Numbered from the stretch's first letter, positions 17,577 to 25,760 are shown. The stretch is 64,000 nucleotides of DNA from Gammaproteobacteria bacterium Milos-ODIII6 (GCA_029228645.1 JAPTHR010000001.1:1-64000), one strand, 5' to 3'. The notes: generated by a model from the sequence alone, not told the origin. Numbers and translations are program-made.

Positions 17577-18158
17577 TCAAGGCGCTTCAGCAACCAGGCG
17601 CTTGATCCTGGCCACGTAGCCGCGTGTCTCTTTGGGTGAAAACGGGGCCACCTGCTTCCACTTCTTGACCTTGCCTTCCTTCTTGGCGGCGCGCTTGTAG
17701 GCCCGCAGCATGCGCCCGTGCCCCGCGTTGTAACTGCCAAACATGAACTTGAGGCGGTCGCCGGTGTTGAGGTCACTCTTGTCGCGCCACTTCCGGTAGA
17801 GCTGGCGGTCGTAGAAGATCGCGGCCGCGATATTCCAACGCGGCTCCTGGATGTTCTTCAGGATGGGGTTCTTCTTGCGCAGATCCTCGTAGGTGGACGG
17901 CATGATCTGCATGAGCCCGAGCGCCCCGACCGGGCTTTTCGCCTTGGGGTTGAGTCCCGATTCGGCGATCCCCTGCGCCTTGAACCAGTGCCAATCGACG
18001 TGCGGGCCGAAATAGTGCTTGGTGTACTTGCGGAAGAGATGGTCGTACTCGTCCGTCCAGTGGTCGTGCTTGACGTGCTTGATACCCTTGGTGCCGGCCC
18101 AGGCAAGGACCGGCACCAGTATCAGCAGCAGAGCCACCCACAGCCAACGCAGGCGCAT
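17577..18158 (-). CDS. Lytic transglycosylase (SLT domain)
   Basis: This 193-residue protein cleaves peptidoglycan glycan strands if it follows its family. It has a signal peptide (LWVALLLILVPVLAWA, residues 5-20) and an SLT/goose-lysozyme-like domain with catalytic Glu in GIAESGLNPKAKSPVGALGL (near 66) followed by MQIMPSTYEDL and FGSYNAGHGRM. It belongs to the short MltC/EmtA-type class of soluble or loosely bound enzymes. The start at 18158 is placed directly before the signal. It lies 4 bases downstream of the DUF350 gene on the same strand. Confidence 0.88.
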   Translation of the reverse strand: MRLRWLWVALLLILVPVLAWAGTKGIKHVKHDHWTDEYDHLFRKYTKHYFGPHVDWHWFKAQGIAESGLNPKAKSPVGALGLMQIMPSTYEDLRKKNPILKNIQEPRWNIAAAIFYDRQLYRKWRDKSDLNTGDRLKFMFGSYNAGHGRMLRAYKRAAKKEGKVKKWKQVAPFSPKETRGYVARIKRLVAEAP

Positions 18159-18162
18159 GGCG

Positions 18163-18393
18163 TCAGTTGAGGCCCAGCCCGATGACCAAGCCCATGGCAA
18201 CGCCGATGCCAATGAACATGCCCATGATCATCTGGCCCACGGCGGTGTTGCCGGCGGACAACTGCTCGGGTATCGAGAAATTCACGATGTGGCTGAAAAC
18301 CTTGCAACCCAGCCACATGAACAGCAGCGTGAGCAGCCCACCCATGCAGGCGTACAGGATATTGAGGAAGAGGGGATCGATAGCGTCGCTCAT
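18163..18393 (-). CDS. DUF350-type small membrane protein
   Basis: This 76-residue protein has two hydrophobic segments (ILYACMGGLLTLLFMWLGC, residues 12-30, and QMIMGMFIGIGVAMGLVIGL, 54-73) joined by a loop with EQLSAGNTAVG. The loop is typical of the DUF350 (YjfL) family, in which a GN(T/V)AV motif precedes the last helix. The function is unknown. It lies 4 bases before the lytic transglycosylase, which suggests a two-gene envelope unit. Confidence 0.7.
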   Translation of the reverse strand: MSDAIDPLFLNILYACMGGLLTLLFMWLGCKVFSHIVNFSIPEQLSAGNTAVGQMIMGMFIGIGVAMGLVIGLGLN

Positions 18394-18521
18394 TGCGCCT
18401 CCGGGGTTGATGGATCATCGCACGGGACCGCCATCCTTCCCGCCCGCGGCCATTCAGCATAAGTGCGATGCCGCCGCGGCTCAAGCCAAAGCCACGTTAA
18501 ACCCTGTACCCGCTATGGACA

Positions 18522-19331
18522 TCAGAAACCGCGTTCCCGCTTGATCCGTTCGTAGGCCTGCTTGATCTCGTGGGTCTTCTGCGCCGCCACGCGCATCATC
18601 TCCTCCGGCAGCCCCTTGGAAACCAGCTTGTCGGGGTGATGCCGACTGAGCAGTCGACGATAGGCCTTCTTGACCTGCGCATCGCTCGCGCCGGCATCGA
18701 CGCCGAGTACCTGGTAGGCCTGCTCCAGGCCGGGCTGCCCCCCCTTGGAGCCCGCCCCGGAGCCGGCCGCCTCGAAGGCCGCGCCCACAAGCCCCTGCAG
18801 GCGCCGATACTCGACCTCGGATATCCCCAGCAGGTGGCAGATGCGCCGCAGCAGGGCATCCTCGCTGGCATGCAGACGGCCGTCGGCATACGCGGCCTGG
18901 AGTTGGATCTCGAGGAACATTGCCAGCAGGGTGGTGCGGCGGGCGCATTCCGCACGGAACTGCCGGACCACGTCCTCGAGCGGAAAGCCGGACTTCTTGC
19001 CCTCGTTGAACAGGCGGATGGCGGTCTTGCGCATGTCCGCGGACAGGTCCATCTGCCCCATGACCGTCTCGGCCAGGCGGATCTCTTCGGGCGAGACACG
19101 CCCGTCGGCCTTGACGACCGCGCCCATGACGCTGAAGGTCGCCGTGAAGAACGCCGTCTGGACCCGTTCCCGATCGCCGGGAGAGAAATCCCCTGGCGCA
19201 AAACCGCCCTCCGGGAGTCCCTTCAACCCCTTGTCGAAGTTGTGCCCGAGCGCCACACCCAGGATCGCGCCCAGGGGGCCGCCAAGCATGAAACCCAGCG
19301 CCCCGCCGACCAGTTTGCCCCACCAGCTCAT
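18522..19331 (-). CDS. djlA: Membrane-anchored co-chaperone DjlA
   Basis: DjlA activates DnaK at the inner membrane. The 269-residue protein has a Gly-rich N-terminal membrane segment (LVGGALGFMLGGPLGAILGVALG, residues 7-29), a central TerB-like helical domain (VKADGRVSPEEIRLAETVM, near 73-91) and a C-terminal J domain with the HPD motif in RRLLSRHHPDKL (near 230). The length matches E. coli DjlA (271). It is followed on the same strand by the DUF350 and transglycosylase genes after a 128-base gap. Confidence 0.95.
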   Translation of the reverse strand: MSWWGKLVGGALGFMLGGPLGAILGVALGHNFDKGLKGLPEGGFAPGDFSPGDRERVQTAFFTATFSVMGAVVKADGRVSPEEIRLAETVMGQMDLSADMRKTAIRLFNEGKKSGFPLEDVVRQFRAECARRTTLLAMFLEIQLQAAYADGRLHASEDALLRRICHLLGISEVEYRRLQGLVGAAFEAAGSGAGSKGGQPGLEQAYQVLGVDAGASDAQVKKAYRRLLSRHHPDKLVSKGLPEEMMRVAAQKTHEIKQAYERIKRERGF

Positions 19332-19347
19332 AGTGCGCCTCCGCCGG

Positions 19348-20007
19348 TCATCGACTCAGGTACTCCTCATCGCGGAAGGACCAGACCCATTGTGGGCGCA
19401 GGGTCACAAGTACCGTGATGATGATGCCATTGAAGAAGGCCTCTGGGAAAAGCATCAGCGGGATCAGGATCATTACGTCGTCGCGCAGGGGTGGCCAGGC
19501 CTGTCCGGCCAACACCAACAAAGCAACCGTGGCCAATACCCCCATGGCTGCAACCAGCGCGCCGCAGAAGAAGGCATCCACAAAGACGTACACGAAGAAG
19601 TGCTTCGGCAGATAGGCCCGCACCAGCCCGAGGACCAGCTGGGTCAGGACCGCCGGCAGGATCACCAGCACCCAGAGGGTCGGAACCACGGAGGCCAACT
19701 CGTTGAGCCCGGCCACCACCAGCGCCAGCTGGGCCACCAGGCCCGCCAGCAACGCCAGCGACCATCCCCAGGCCAGGGTGATGAAGACCATCCCGGAGAG
19801 ATGCCACACGATGCCCGCGTGCACATCGGTGCGCAGCGTCCACATCAGCATCAGGACCACGATACTGCCGAAATAGGCGCCGGATACGCCTTCCCGCGCC
19901 AGGCGCCCGAAGTCGGCCCAGCGAACGGCATACCAGTACAGCGGCGCAAGCGCGACAAGCATGCCCCACCACCAGGAATCGGAAAACAACTGCGAGGAGA
20001 GTTCCAT
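19348..20007 (-). CDS. CbiM-like membrane protein (COG3235 type)
   Basis: This 219-residue protein is almost entirely hydrophobic with about six membrane segments. It resembles the predicted ECF-type permease family related to CbiM/NikM. Candidate metal-binding positions are His residues in RTDVHAGIVWHLSGM (near residues 58-72). The C-terminus is short and charged (RDEEYLSR). No CbiN, CbiQ or CbiO partner is nearby, so it stands alone. CbiM proteins take up cobalt or nickel, but the cargo of this subgroup is not known. It lies 16 bases upstream of djlA on the same strand. Confidence 0.72.
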   Translation of the reverse strand: MELSSQLFSDSWWWGMLVALAPLYWYAVRWADFGRLAREGVSGAYFGSIVVLMLMWTLRTDVHAGIVWHLSGMVFITLAWGWSLALLAGLVAQLALVVAGLNELASVVPTLWVLVILPAVLTQLVLGLVRAYLPKHFFVYVFVDAFFCGALVAAMGVLATVALLVLAGQAWPPLRDDVMILIPLMLFPEAFFNGIIITVLVTLRPQWVWSFRDEEYLSR

Positions 20008-20159
20008 AAGGGCTCCAGGACCTTCTGCCCGTCATGTGCGCCTGGGATTCTACCAGTTTGGCCCGTCATCCCCGCGCAAAATCGCCTCAGCCGGGAGGGT
20101 CAAGCCGCCCGGCCGGATGCCGCTAAGGAGGGGAGAGGAGCAAGCGAAGGAGACCCTCA

Positions 20160-20381
20160 ATGATTCGTCACTACGACATCGTTACCGGAGAACGGATCGA
20201 ACAAGCCGAGTCGGCGCCGACGCAGCGCGACCCGATCACCATCACGCCGGTGGAGGAACGCCTCGCGCGCTGGGAAGAGAGCCCCCGGCAGAGCACGGCA
20301 GTCCGCAGCGGCATGCCGCCGGACCTGCTCGACGCCGACATCGCGGGCTTGCTCAGAAACTGGCAGCACCCGGGGTCATAG
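20160..20381 (+). CDS. Small protein of unknown function
   Basis: I do not recognise this 73-residue hydrophilic protein. It is rich in Arg, Thr and Pro in the middle (QRDPITITPVEERLARWEES) and has a short helical end (DLLDADIAGLLRNWQ). A strong AAGGAG site lies 7 bases before the ATG, which is the main reason to accept it. Its last 6 bases overlap the convergent Rieske gene. Confidence 0.55.
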   Translation: MIRHYDIVTGERIEQAESAPTQRDPITITPVEERLARWEESPRQSTAVRSGMPPDLLDADIAGLLRNWQHPGS

Positions 20382-20720
20382 CGCGGAGATATCCACGCGG
20401 ATGCGCCCCTCGCTCACCTCGAGGGGCAGCGCGTCGAGGGATTGTCCGACACAGGGGCCGCGCAGGCAGTGGCCATCGCGCACCCGGAACAGCGCCCCGT
20501 GCAGGGCGCACTGGATGAAGCCGTTGTCGACATCCAGAAACTGGTGTGGCTGCCATTCCAGAGGCGCACCGGTATGCGGGCAGCGGTTACGGAAGGCCAT
20601 CACCTGACCCTCCTTGCGTACCACGAAGAAGCTGGCGCCGGCGCCTTCACGCAGGGCGAATCCGCGGCTGCCGGGCTCATCGATGGACTCCAGCGGCCCG
20701 GCATCGAACCATTCACTCAT
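20376..20720 (-). CDS. Rieske [2Fe-2S] ferredoxin
   Basis: This 114-residue soluble protein has both cluster-binding boxes: C47 and H49 in RCPHTGAPL, and C71 and H74 in CALHGALF. It lacks a signal peptide or membrane anchor, so it acts in the cytosol as an electron carrier or as a small Rieske-type subunit. The start at 20720 is preferred. It overlaps the stop of the PfkB kinase gene by 4 bases, which places it downstream of the kinase and the rhodanese scaffold in one transcript. Confidence 0.88.
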   Translation of the reverse strand: MSEWFDAGPLESIDEPGSRGFALREGAGASFFVVRKEGQVMAFRNRCPHTGAPLEWQPHQFLDVDNGFIQCALHGALFRVRDGHCLRGPCVGQSLDALPLEVSEGRIRVDISAL

Positions 20721-21562
20721 AAACCCAGGCCCTCCCGGCCACACTGCTCGCCGGCGAGACGATTGGCCTGCGACAGCGCCTGCGCCATGGGCGCGCCCCG
20801 GGTGATCGCGTGCAGCAGTCCCGCGTTGAACACGTCGCCCGCTCCCAGGGTATCGATGACCCTGTCCGGACGATGCGCCTGCACGCGCACAATGTTGCCT
20901 TCGAAATCGCGCGCCAGGGCGCCTTGTTCGCCAAGGGTGCAGGTCGCCATGCCACCGCCAGGCAAGCCCTGCAGCAGCTCCTCAGGGCGCCCACCACGGG
21001 TGCGCAGATAATCGTTCGAGAACATCAACAGGTCGGCCTCGGCAAAAAGCCCTTCTATGCCCTCACGCGGCTTTTCGACCTCGAGTGACACCGGCATGCC
21101 ACACATGCCGCGCGCACGCCCGAGCATGGGTTTCAACTGGTCCACCGCGCGTCCCTCGAAATGAACCCAGTCAAAGGCACGCAGATCGATGGCGTCGAAG
21201 GCCTCCGCCCTGTACTCGGGCAGGTCCCGATAGTGCACGATACTGCGGCTGCCGGTGGCGCGGCTGAGGGTGACATAGGAGGTCGGCATATGCGCACCCG
21301 GCACAACGGCCGCGTGACTTGTATCCACGCCATGCTGGGCGAAGGTCTCGGTTGCCAACCCGGCGTCCGGGCCGTCACCCAGGTTGCCCGCCCAGGCAGC
21401 CGCGTCTCCAAGCTGGGTGAGCATGATCGCGGTGTTGGCCGCATTACCACCGAGCCGGACCTGCTGCTGCAGCGCACGCACTTCGCTGTCCTCGGGTGGA
21501 TAGCTGGCTACGTGATTGATGATGTCGATGGTCGCGATGCCCACGCACAGGATTCGCGGCAT
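20717..21562 (-). CDS. PfkB-family carbohydrate kinase
   Basis: This 281-residue sugar kinase starts MPRILCVGIATIDIINHV. The N-terminal GG motif is QVRLGGNAANTAIML (near residue 38), and the catalytic base and anion hole are in DTLGAGDVFNAGLLHA (near 245). The closest layout known to me is ketohexokinase or fructokinase-like PfkB proteins of gammaproteobacteria. The exact sugar is not evident. The chosen ATG at 21562 lies 10 bases downstream of the scaffold gene stop. The Rieske gene overlaps its end. The trio looks like one operon. Confidence 0.85.
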   Translation of the reverse strand: MPRILCVGIATIDIINHVASYPPEDSEVRALQQQVRLGGNAANTAIMLTQLGDAAAWAGNLGDGPDAGLATETFAQHGVDTSHAAVVPGAHMPTSYVTLSRATGSRSIVHYRDLPEYRAEAFDAIDLRAFDWVHFEGRAVDQLKPMLGRARGMCGMPVSLEVEKPREGIEGLFAEADLLMFSNDYLRTRGGRPEELLQGLPGGGMATCTLGEQGALARDFEGNIVRVQAHRPDRVIDTLGAGDVFNAGLLHAITRGAPMAQALSQANRLAGEQCGREGLGL

Positions 21563-21572
21563 AGGTATCTTT

Positions 21573-24278
21573 TTACCCGAACAGAGAGCTGAAGAACTCA
21601 CCCCGTCCCGCGACAAACGAAAGCACCTCGACCAACAGGATGACCGCCGCGCCACCGGCGACGGCGGGAACCAGCCTGGCAACCCAGGCTGCGCGCCCGA
21701 GGGTTTCGACGTCCAGGGGACGGGAGCCGAAGTCGGCACCTTCGTCCCTGACGTCGCCCAGGTCAAGTTCCAGTGCGTGCTGCTGCAGCTGCTTGAGTTC
21801 CTCCTCCAGCCGCGCCTGCGCATCGCGTGATGCCTTCTCGCCCTGTTGCGCGGTGCTTACCTCCTGCGAGACCTGTTCGAGCTGGATGCGCAGGCGATCG
21901 AGTTCGGCGTGGTTGTCCTCGAGCGAATCCTCGAGCTGATGCCGGGTTTCCTCGGCCTGCGCCAGGGCGGCCTGGCGCTCCTTGAGTGACTGCTGCACAT
22001 CATGCAAGTCCTGACGCATTGCCTCGACATCGGCCGGGTCAGGACTGCTCGACAGACGCTCCCGGGCCTGGCGCAATTCGCTTCGCAGGGTCTCGATCTG
22101 CGCATGCAGGCCGTGCAGCTCACGTTCGTCTTCTTCCTGTGCAAGCTGGATATCCCTGGCCGAGCGAATCTGCTCCACGTACGCCTCCATGACGGCACGC
22201 AGTTCCTCCACCTCGGCCTGGCGTTGTTCGAGCCTGGAGACGAGCTGGGCGTTCTCTTCCTGCAGGATCGCATGCGCCTCACGTGTCTGCGTCAGGTCCG
22301 CCTGCACCTCGGCGAGTTGCTCCTCGAGCCCGCTGACACGCGTTTCGTCGAGCGCGGCCGGAGCCGCCTCCTGCGCTTGCGTGCACTGCAGCGCAGCGAG
22401 TTGCTCCTGCAGCCCGCCCATCTGCGCCTGCATCTCCGTTAGCTGCGCGTCACGCGCAGCCACCGCTTGCTCCCCCGTATCCAGCAGCGTCTGCAGATGC
22501 GCCACTTCGCCGCGCAGTGATTCGAGCTCGATATCCTTCTCGGCCGCTGCCGCTGAATCGTTCGCCGAAGGCTCCGCCGATGGCTCCCGGGTCACCGGGC
22601 CCGCAGCACGCACCTCCTCGAGATCACTCTGCGCCTGCTCCAGTTCGAGCCGCAGGCAGGTCACCTCCTCCTTGAGTTCTCCCCGCTCGCGGGCATGCTG
22701 ATCCCTCTCGATCTCGCGATCCTGCATGACCTCGTTCAGGCGTTGAGCGATCTCCTCGAGGCTCTCGGCTGCAGACTCGGCGCGTTCGCGTTCGCCGATA
22801 AGCTCCCGCTCGGCCTTCTGCAGGCGGGATTGCAGTTTCTTGTCCAGACCCTCTATCTCGCGCATGCGATCCGCGAGTTCGGTTCGCTCCGATGTCAGCT
22901 GCTCGAGACTCGAGGTCAGCTCCTCCATCTCGGAGTAGGCCTTCTGCGCATCCGCAAGCGCGGCCTGCTTCTCCTCTTCCGTGGCGCGCAGCCGCTCGCG
23001 CGCGCTGTCCACGGCGCCGCGCAACTCCACCAGGTGCTCCTGTTTTTCCTGCTCGACGTCCTGAACCGAGGCCTCGGCTGCCTTGAGCTGATTCTCCAGT
23101 TCATGCGCCCGCCGCTCCGCCTCGAGCACACGCTGCTGCAGTTCGGACGACGCCTCGCTCGCCGCCACGTCGGCCGGCTTGGCAGTACCCGTTTGGGCCG
23201 CGCTCGGCTTCGGTTGCTCCTCGCGCAGGCGCTGCAGCCCGCCCTTCAGCATCGAGACATCGAAGCCCTGGTCGATCATCAGGTAGGCGGCCACGGCAGA
23301 GCGGCCGCCGCTGTTGCTGTACAGGACGTAATGCCGCTCCGGCGCCAGGCTTGACAGCTGGTAGCGCAGCGACTCGATCGGCAGGTTCACGCTGCCGGGA
23401 AAGTGGTCCTTCTCATACTCCCCGGGTGAACGCAGGTCGATCCACACCGCGCCCTTTTCGACCTTCTGCACCGCCTCGTCGAAGTCGATGTGTTTCGCCA
23501 GGGGGCTTTTGACCAACTCCAGGAAATCGCTTTTTGCCAGGCGCAGCACCTGACCCGCTGTCAGCATGGTAATAGTCGAGTTACGCGGCTTGTCCGACAG
23601 CAGCGCCTCCTCGCCGAAGGAATTGCCGGGACCGAGTTGTGCGATTTCCTGCGGCTGCTTGTCATCCGCATCGACGCGGGTGACCAGAGCGCGCCCCTGC
23701 ACCAGCATGTAGAAATAGTCCCCGGGGTCGCCCTGGCGGATAATCTCCTCACCCTGCGGGACCTCGACTTCACTGATGCTCATCATGAGCCGCTGGATGT
23801 TGGAAGCGGGCAGTTGCTGCAGCACGGGCGAGCGCAGCAACAGGCTCATCCAGTCGTCGGAATCGACCTCTTCGAAATTATCGACCTCGTAAGCGACCTG
23901 ATCGTTGCGCGCCAACAACTCGCTGATCCGGCGCGTATCGATGCACGCGACCCGCACCCGGGAGTCGGCTCGCACGCTGTTCTTGCGCGGCAGGACATGC
24001 GCGATCGGAAAACGCGCGCTCTCCTCGCCGGCGGCGACGCTGTCCACAACCTGTCCGCCTTCGAGCAGCGACACCTTGCCTTCCAGCAGGTAATAGTTCA
24101 GTTGCTCGGTGTCACCTTCCTGCAGCAGCACCGTATTCCTGGTAACCGTCTCGATCTGCAGCCCCTGAATCAAATCGGCAAAGACCTCTTCCGGCAGGGT
24201 ATGAATCGGCACCATGTTGCGCAGGCGCTGAATATCCTTGACTGCAAAACCGGGCTTGAGAGGATCGACACTGGCCAT
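21573..24278 (-). CDS. Cyclic nucleotide-binding / rhodanese / coiled-coil membrane-anchored protein
   Basis: This 901-residue protein has five parts. The first cyclic-nucleotide-binding-like domain (about 13-130) lacks the FGE..R phosphate-binding motif. The second (about 150-260) keeps it as SFGEEALLSDKPRNST. A rhodanese domain follows (about 262-355; WIDLRSPGEYEKDHFPGS), but the catalytic Cys is Ser321 (VLYSNSGGRS, AGC codon at 23316-23318). A Glu/Gln/Leu-rich coiled coil runs from about 375 to 835. A single hydrophobic segment near 868-890 anchors the C-terminus. There is no signal peptide, so the bulk should be cytosolic. The start at 24278 follows an AAGGA site. It heads an operon with a PfkB kinase and a Rieske protein. 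It probably works as a cyclic-nucleotide-responsive scaffold and not as a sulfurtransferase. That role is an inference. Confidence 0.85.
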   Translation of the reverse strand: MASVDPLKPGFAVKDIQRLRNMVPIHTLPEEVFADLIQGLQIETVTRNTVLLQEGDTEQLNYYLLEGKVSLLEGGQVVDSVAAGEESARFPIAHVLPRKNSVRADSRVRVACIDTRRISELLARNDQVAYEVDNFEEVDSDDWMSLLLRSPVLQQLPASNIQRLMMSISEVEVPQGEEIIRQGDPGDYFYMLVQGRALVTRVDADDKQPQEIAQLGPGNSFGEEALLSDKPRNSTITMLTAGQVLRLAKSDFLELVKSPLAKHIDFDEAVQKVEKGAVWIDLRSPGEYEKDHFPGSVNLPIESLRYQLSSLAPERHYVLYSNSGGRSAVAAYLMIDQGFDVSMLKGGLQRLREEQPKPSAAQTGTAKPADVAASEASSELQQRVLEAERRAHELENQLKAAEASVQDVEQEKQEHLVELRGAVDSARERLRATEEEKQAALADAQKAYSEMEELTSSLEQLTSERTELADRMREIEGLDKKLQSRLQKAERELIGERERAESAAESLEEIAQRLNEVMQDREIERDQHARERGELKEEVTCLRLELEQAQSDLEEVRAAGPVTREPSAEPSANDSAAAAEKDIELESLRGEVAHLQTLLDTGEQAVAARDAQLTEMQAQMGGLQEQLAALQCTQAQEAAPAALDETRVSGLEEQLAEVQADLTQTREAHAILQEENAQLVSRLEQRQAEVEELRAVMEAYVEQIRSARDIQLAQEEDERELHGLHAQIETLRSELRQARERLSSSPDPADVEAMRQDLHDVQQSLKERQAALAQAEETRHQLEDSLEDNHAELDRLRIQLEQVSQEVSTAQQGEKASRDAQARLEEELKQLQQHALELDLGDVRDEGADFGSRPLDVETLGRAAWVARLVPAVAGGAAVILLVEVLSFVAGRGEFFSSLFG

Positions 24279-24624
24279 TGAACAGCTATTTCCTTGCGTT
24301 TGAATCGGGAGGATGACAAACGACCCTCCGCGCGACGGCATAGACCGCGCAGCATTGCGCAGCCGGACTCAAGCGAGGATATCGACTGACCAACCGATTT
24401 CTTGATGGCGGCGGCATGCGCGCATACCGCATCCAGGAACCTGGCGGACCGCGCCGGATGCGAGGCCGCATTGCGCAGCCAAGAGTAGACAGAAATGCAA
24501 CGAGAGCCCGTGAAAAGCGCTGTTTGTGCGAACCCTGCAGCAAAAATTGCGTGCCTTTTTGTTCTTACTTATTTTTTTCTGTGATATGTTTCAAACGGTT
24601 TCCACCAGACACCAGGAGTCAGAC
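24279..24624. other. Divergent intergenic region, scaffold gene / HU gene
   Basis: This 346-base gap separates two divergent genes. It holds a 13-bp direct repeat GCATTGCGCAGCC (24352-24364 and 24468-24480, 116 bp apart) and an AT-rich block near 24541-24590 just before the HU gene. I see no RNA gene or small coding sequence that I can support. Confidence 0.5.
24559..24587 (+). promoter_or_regulatory. Candidate sigma-70 promoter for the HU-like gene
   Basis: TTGTTC (24559-24564) and TGATAT (24582-24587) are 17 bases apart in the AT-rich stretch before the gene. The start codon is at 24625, which leaves a short leader. The match is moderate. Confidence 0.4.
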
Positions 24625-25017
24625 ATGGCACTGAAAAAGAAGGTCGCAAAGAAGAAAGTGACCAAGAAAGCAGCAGCAGCCCCGGCCAAGAAGATCAAGG
24701 CCATCGGCACCAAGCAAACCAAGACCCAGGTGATCGCCAGCGTCGCCGAATCCACCGGCCTCAGCAAAGTCCAGGTGGCGAGCGTGTTCTCCGAGCTGGG
24801 CGACCTGATCACCGCTCACATGAAGCGTCGCGGATCGGGCGAGTTCACCATCCCGGACACCGGCGTCAAGGTCCGGCGCGTGAAGAAGCCCGCGCGCAAG
24901 TCACGCATGGGACGTAATCCCGCCACTGGCGAGCCGATGAAGATCGCGGCCAAGCCGGCTTCCACCGTGGTGCGCGTGTCCGCGCTGAAGGCGCTCAAGG
25001 ACACCATCAACGCCTGA
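24625..25017 (+). CDS. HU-family nucleoid protein with Lys-rich N-terminal extension
   Basis: This 130-residue protein joins a Lys/Ala-rich tail (residues 2-28, ALKKKVAKKKVTKKAAAAPA) to an HU/IHF-like DNA-bending domain (about 32-128). The DNA-binding arm carries GEFTIPDTGVKVRRVKKPAR and RMGRNPATGEPMKI, as in HU. The tail resembles histone H1-type extensions seen in some proteobacterial HU proteins and should add DNA binding. An AGGAG site precedes the ATG at 24625, and a strong terminator follows the stop. The gene stands alone as its own transcription unit. Confidence 0.9.
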   Translation: MALKKKVAKKKVTKKAAAAPAKKIKAIGTKQTKTQVIASVAESTGLSKVQVASVFSELGDLITAHMKRRGSGEFTIPDTGVKVRRVKKPARKSRMGRNPATGEPMKIAAKPASTVVRVSALKALKDTINA

Positions 25018-25041
25018 GCCGATCCAGTCGCCACTACAAAA

Positions 25042-25067
25042 ACGCCGCTCGACGCGGCGTTTTTTTA
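25042..25067 (+). terminator. Rho-independent terminator after the HU gene
   Basis: A 7-bp stem ACGCCGC (25042-25048) and GCGGCGT (25054-25060) with a 5-base loop is followed by a run of Ts. It starts 25 bases after the HU stop, and the next gene begins 6 bases after it. Confidence 0.85.
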
Positions 25068-25072
25068 TTCCC

Positions 25073-25723
25073 ATGAAGTCTGACAGGCACGCCCAACTCA
25101 TCTACGTCCACGACCCGATGTGCAGCTGGTGCTGGGGGTTCCGTCCGACACTGACGGCACTGATCGATTCGCTTCCGCCCGCCATTCAGGTGCTGCGACT
25201 GCTCGGCGGCCTGGCCGCCGACAACGACGAGGTGATGGAGTACGCGCTGCAGGAGCGACTGCAGGCAACCTGGCGTCGCATTCAGGAGCACATCCCCGGC
25301 ACCGAATTCAACTTCGACTTCTGGCGCGCCTGCGTGCCACGACGGTCCACCTACCCCGCCTGTCGGGCAGTCATCGCCGCCCGCGACCTCGACCCCGAAA
25401 AAGAAGATGCCATGATCCTTGCGATCCAGACCGCCTACTACACACGCGCGCTGAACCCTTCCGATACCGCGGTGCTCGAGCGCCTCGCAAGCGGGATCGG
25501 CCTGCATGCAGAACGGTTCTCCGAGAAATTGCGCGCGGCTTCGGTGGAGAAAACGCTGCAACAGGAGATCGCACTGACCCGAGCCATGGGCGTTCACAGC
25601 TTCCCCGCCCTGTTGCTTCGCCAAGGGGAGGGGGACCGGCCGATCCCGATCGACTATCGCCACGCGGACAACATGCTGGACAGCATTCAACGGTTTTTAG
25701 AGTCTCCTATTTGGGATCCGTAA
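25073..25723 (+). CDS. DsbA-family thioredoxin-like protein
   Basis: This 216-residue protein has a thioredoxin-like CSWC active site (C17 and C20 in HDPMCSWCWGF), a helical insertion and the cis-Pro loop GVHSFPALLL (near 178). It lacks a signal peptide, so it is a cytosolic FrnE/DsbA-like thiol oxidoreductase and not a periplasmic one. The ATG at 25073 lies right after the HU terminator. The last ten codons (after RF) and the stop are formed by the 66-bp dispersed repeat at 25695-25760, so the natural C-terminus may have been replaced when the repeat entered. Confidence 0.85.
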   Translation: MKSDRHAQLIYVHDPMCSWCWGFRPTLTALIDSLPPAIQVLRLLGGLAADNDEVMEYALQERLQATWRRIQEHIPGTEFNFDFWRACVPRRSTYPACRAVIAARDLDPEKEDAMILAIQTAYYTRALNPSDTAVLERLASGIGLHAERFSEKLRAASVEKTLQQEIALTRAMGVHSFPALLLRQGEGDRPIPIDYRHADNMLDSIQRFLESPIWDP

Positions 25724-25760
25724 AACCCGGCTTTAGCCGGATTGTCGTTTTACCCCTTCC
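25695..25760. repeat. Dispersed 66-bp repeat, copy B, overlapping a gene end
   Basis: This copy matches the one at 17421-17486 in 57 of 66 positions by my count, including the palindrome CCGGCTTTAGCCGG. Its first 29 bases encode the end and stop codon of the DsbA-like protein. Copy A lies in an intergenic gap. Confidence 0.8.
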
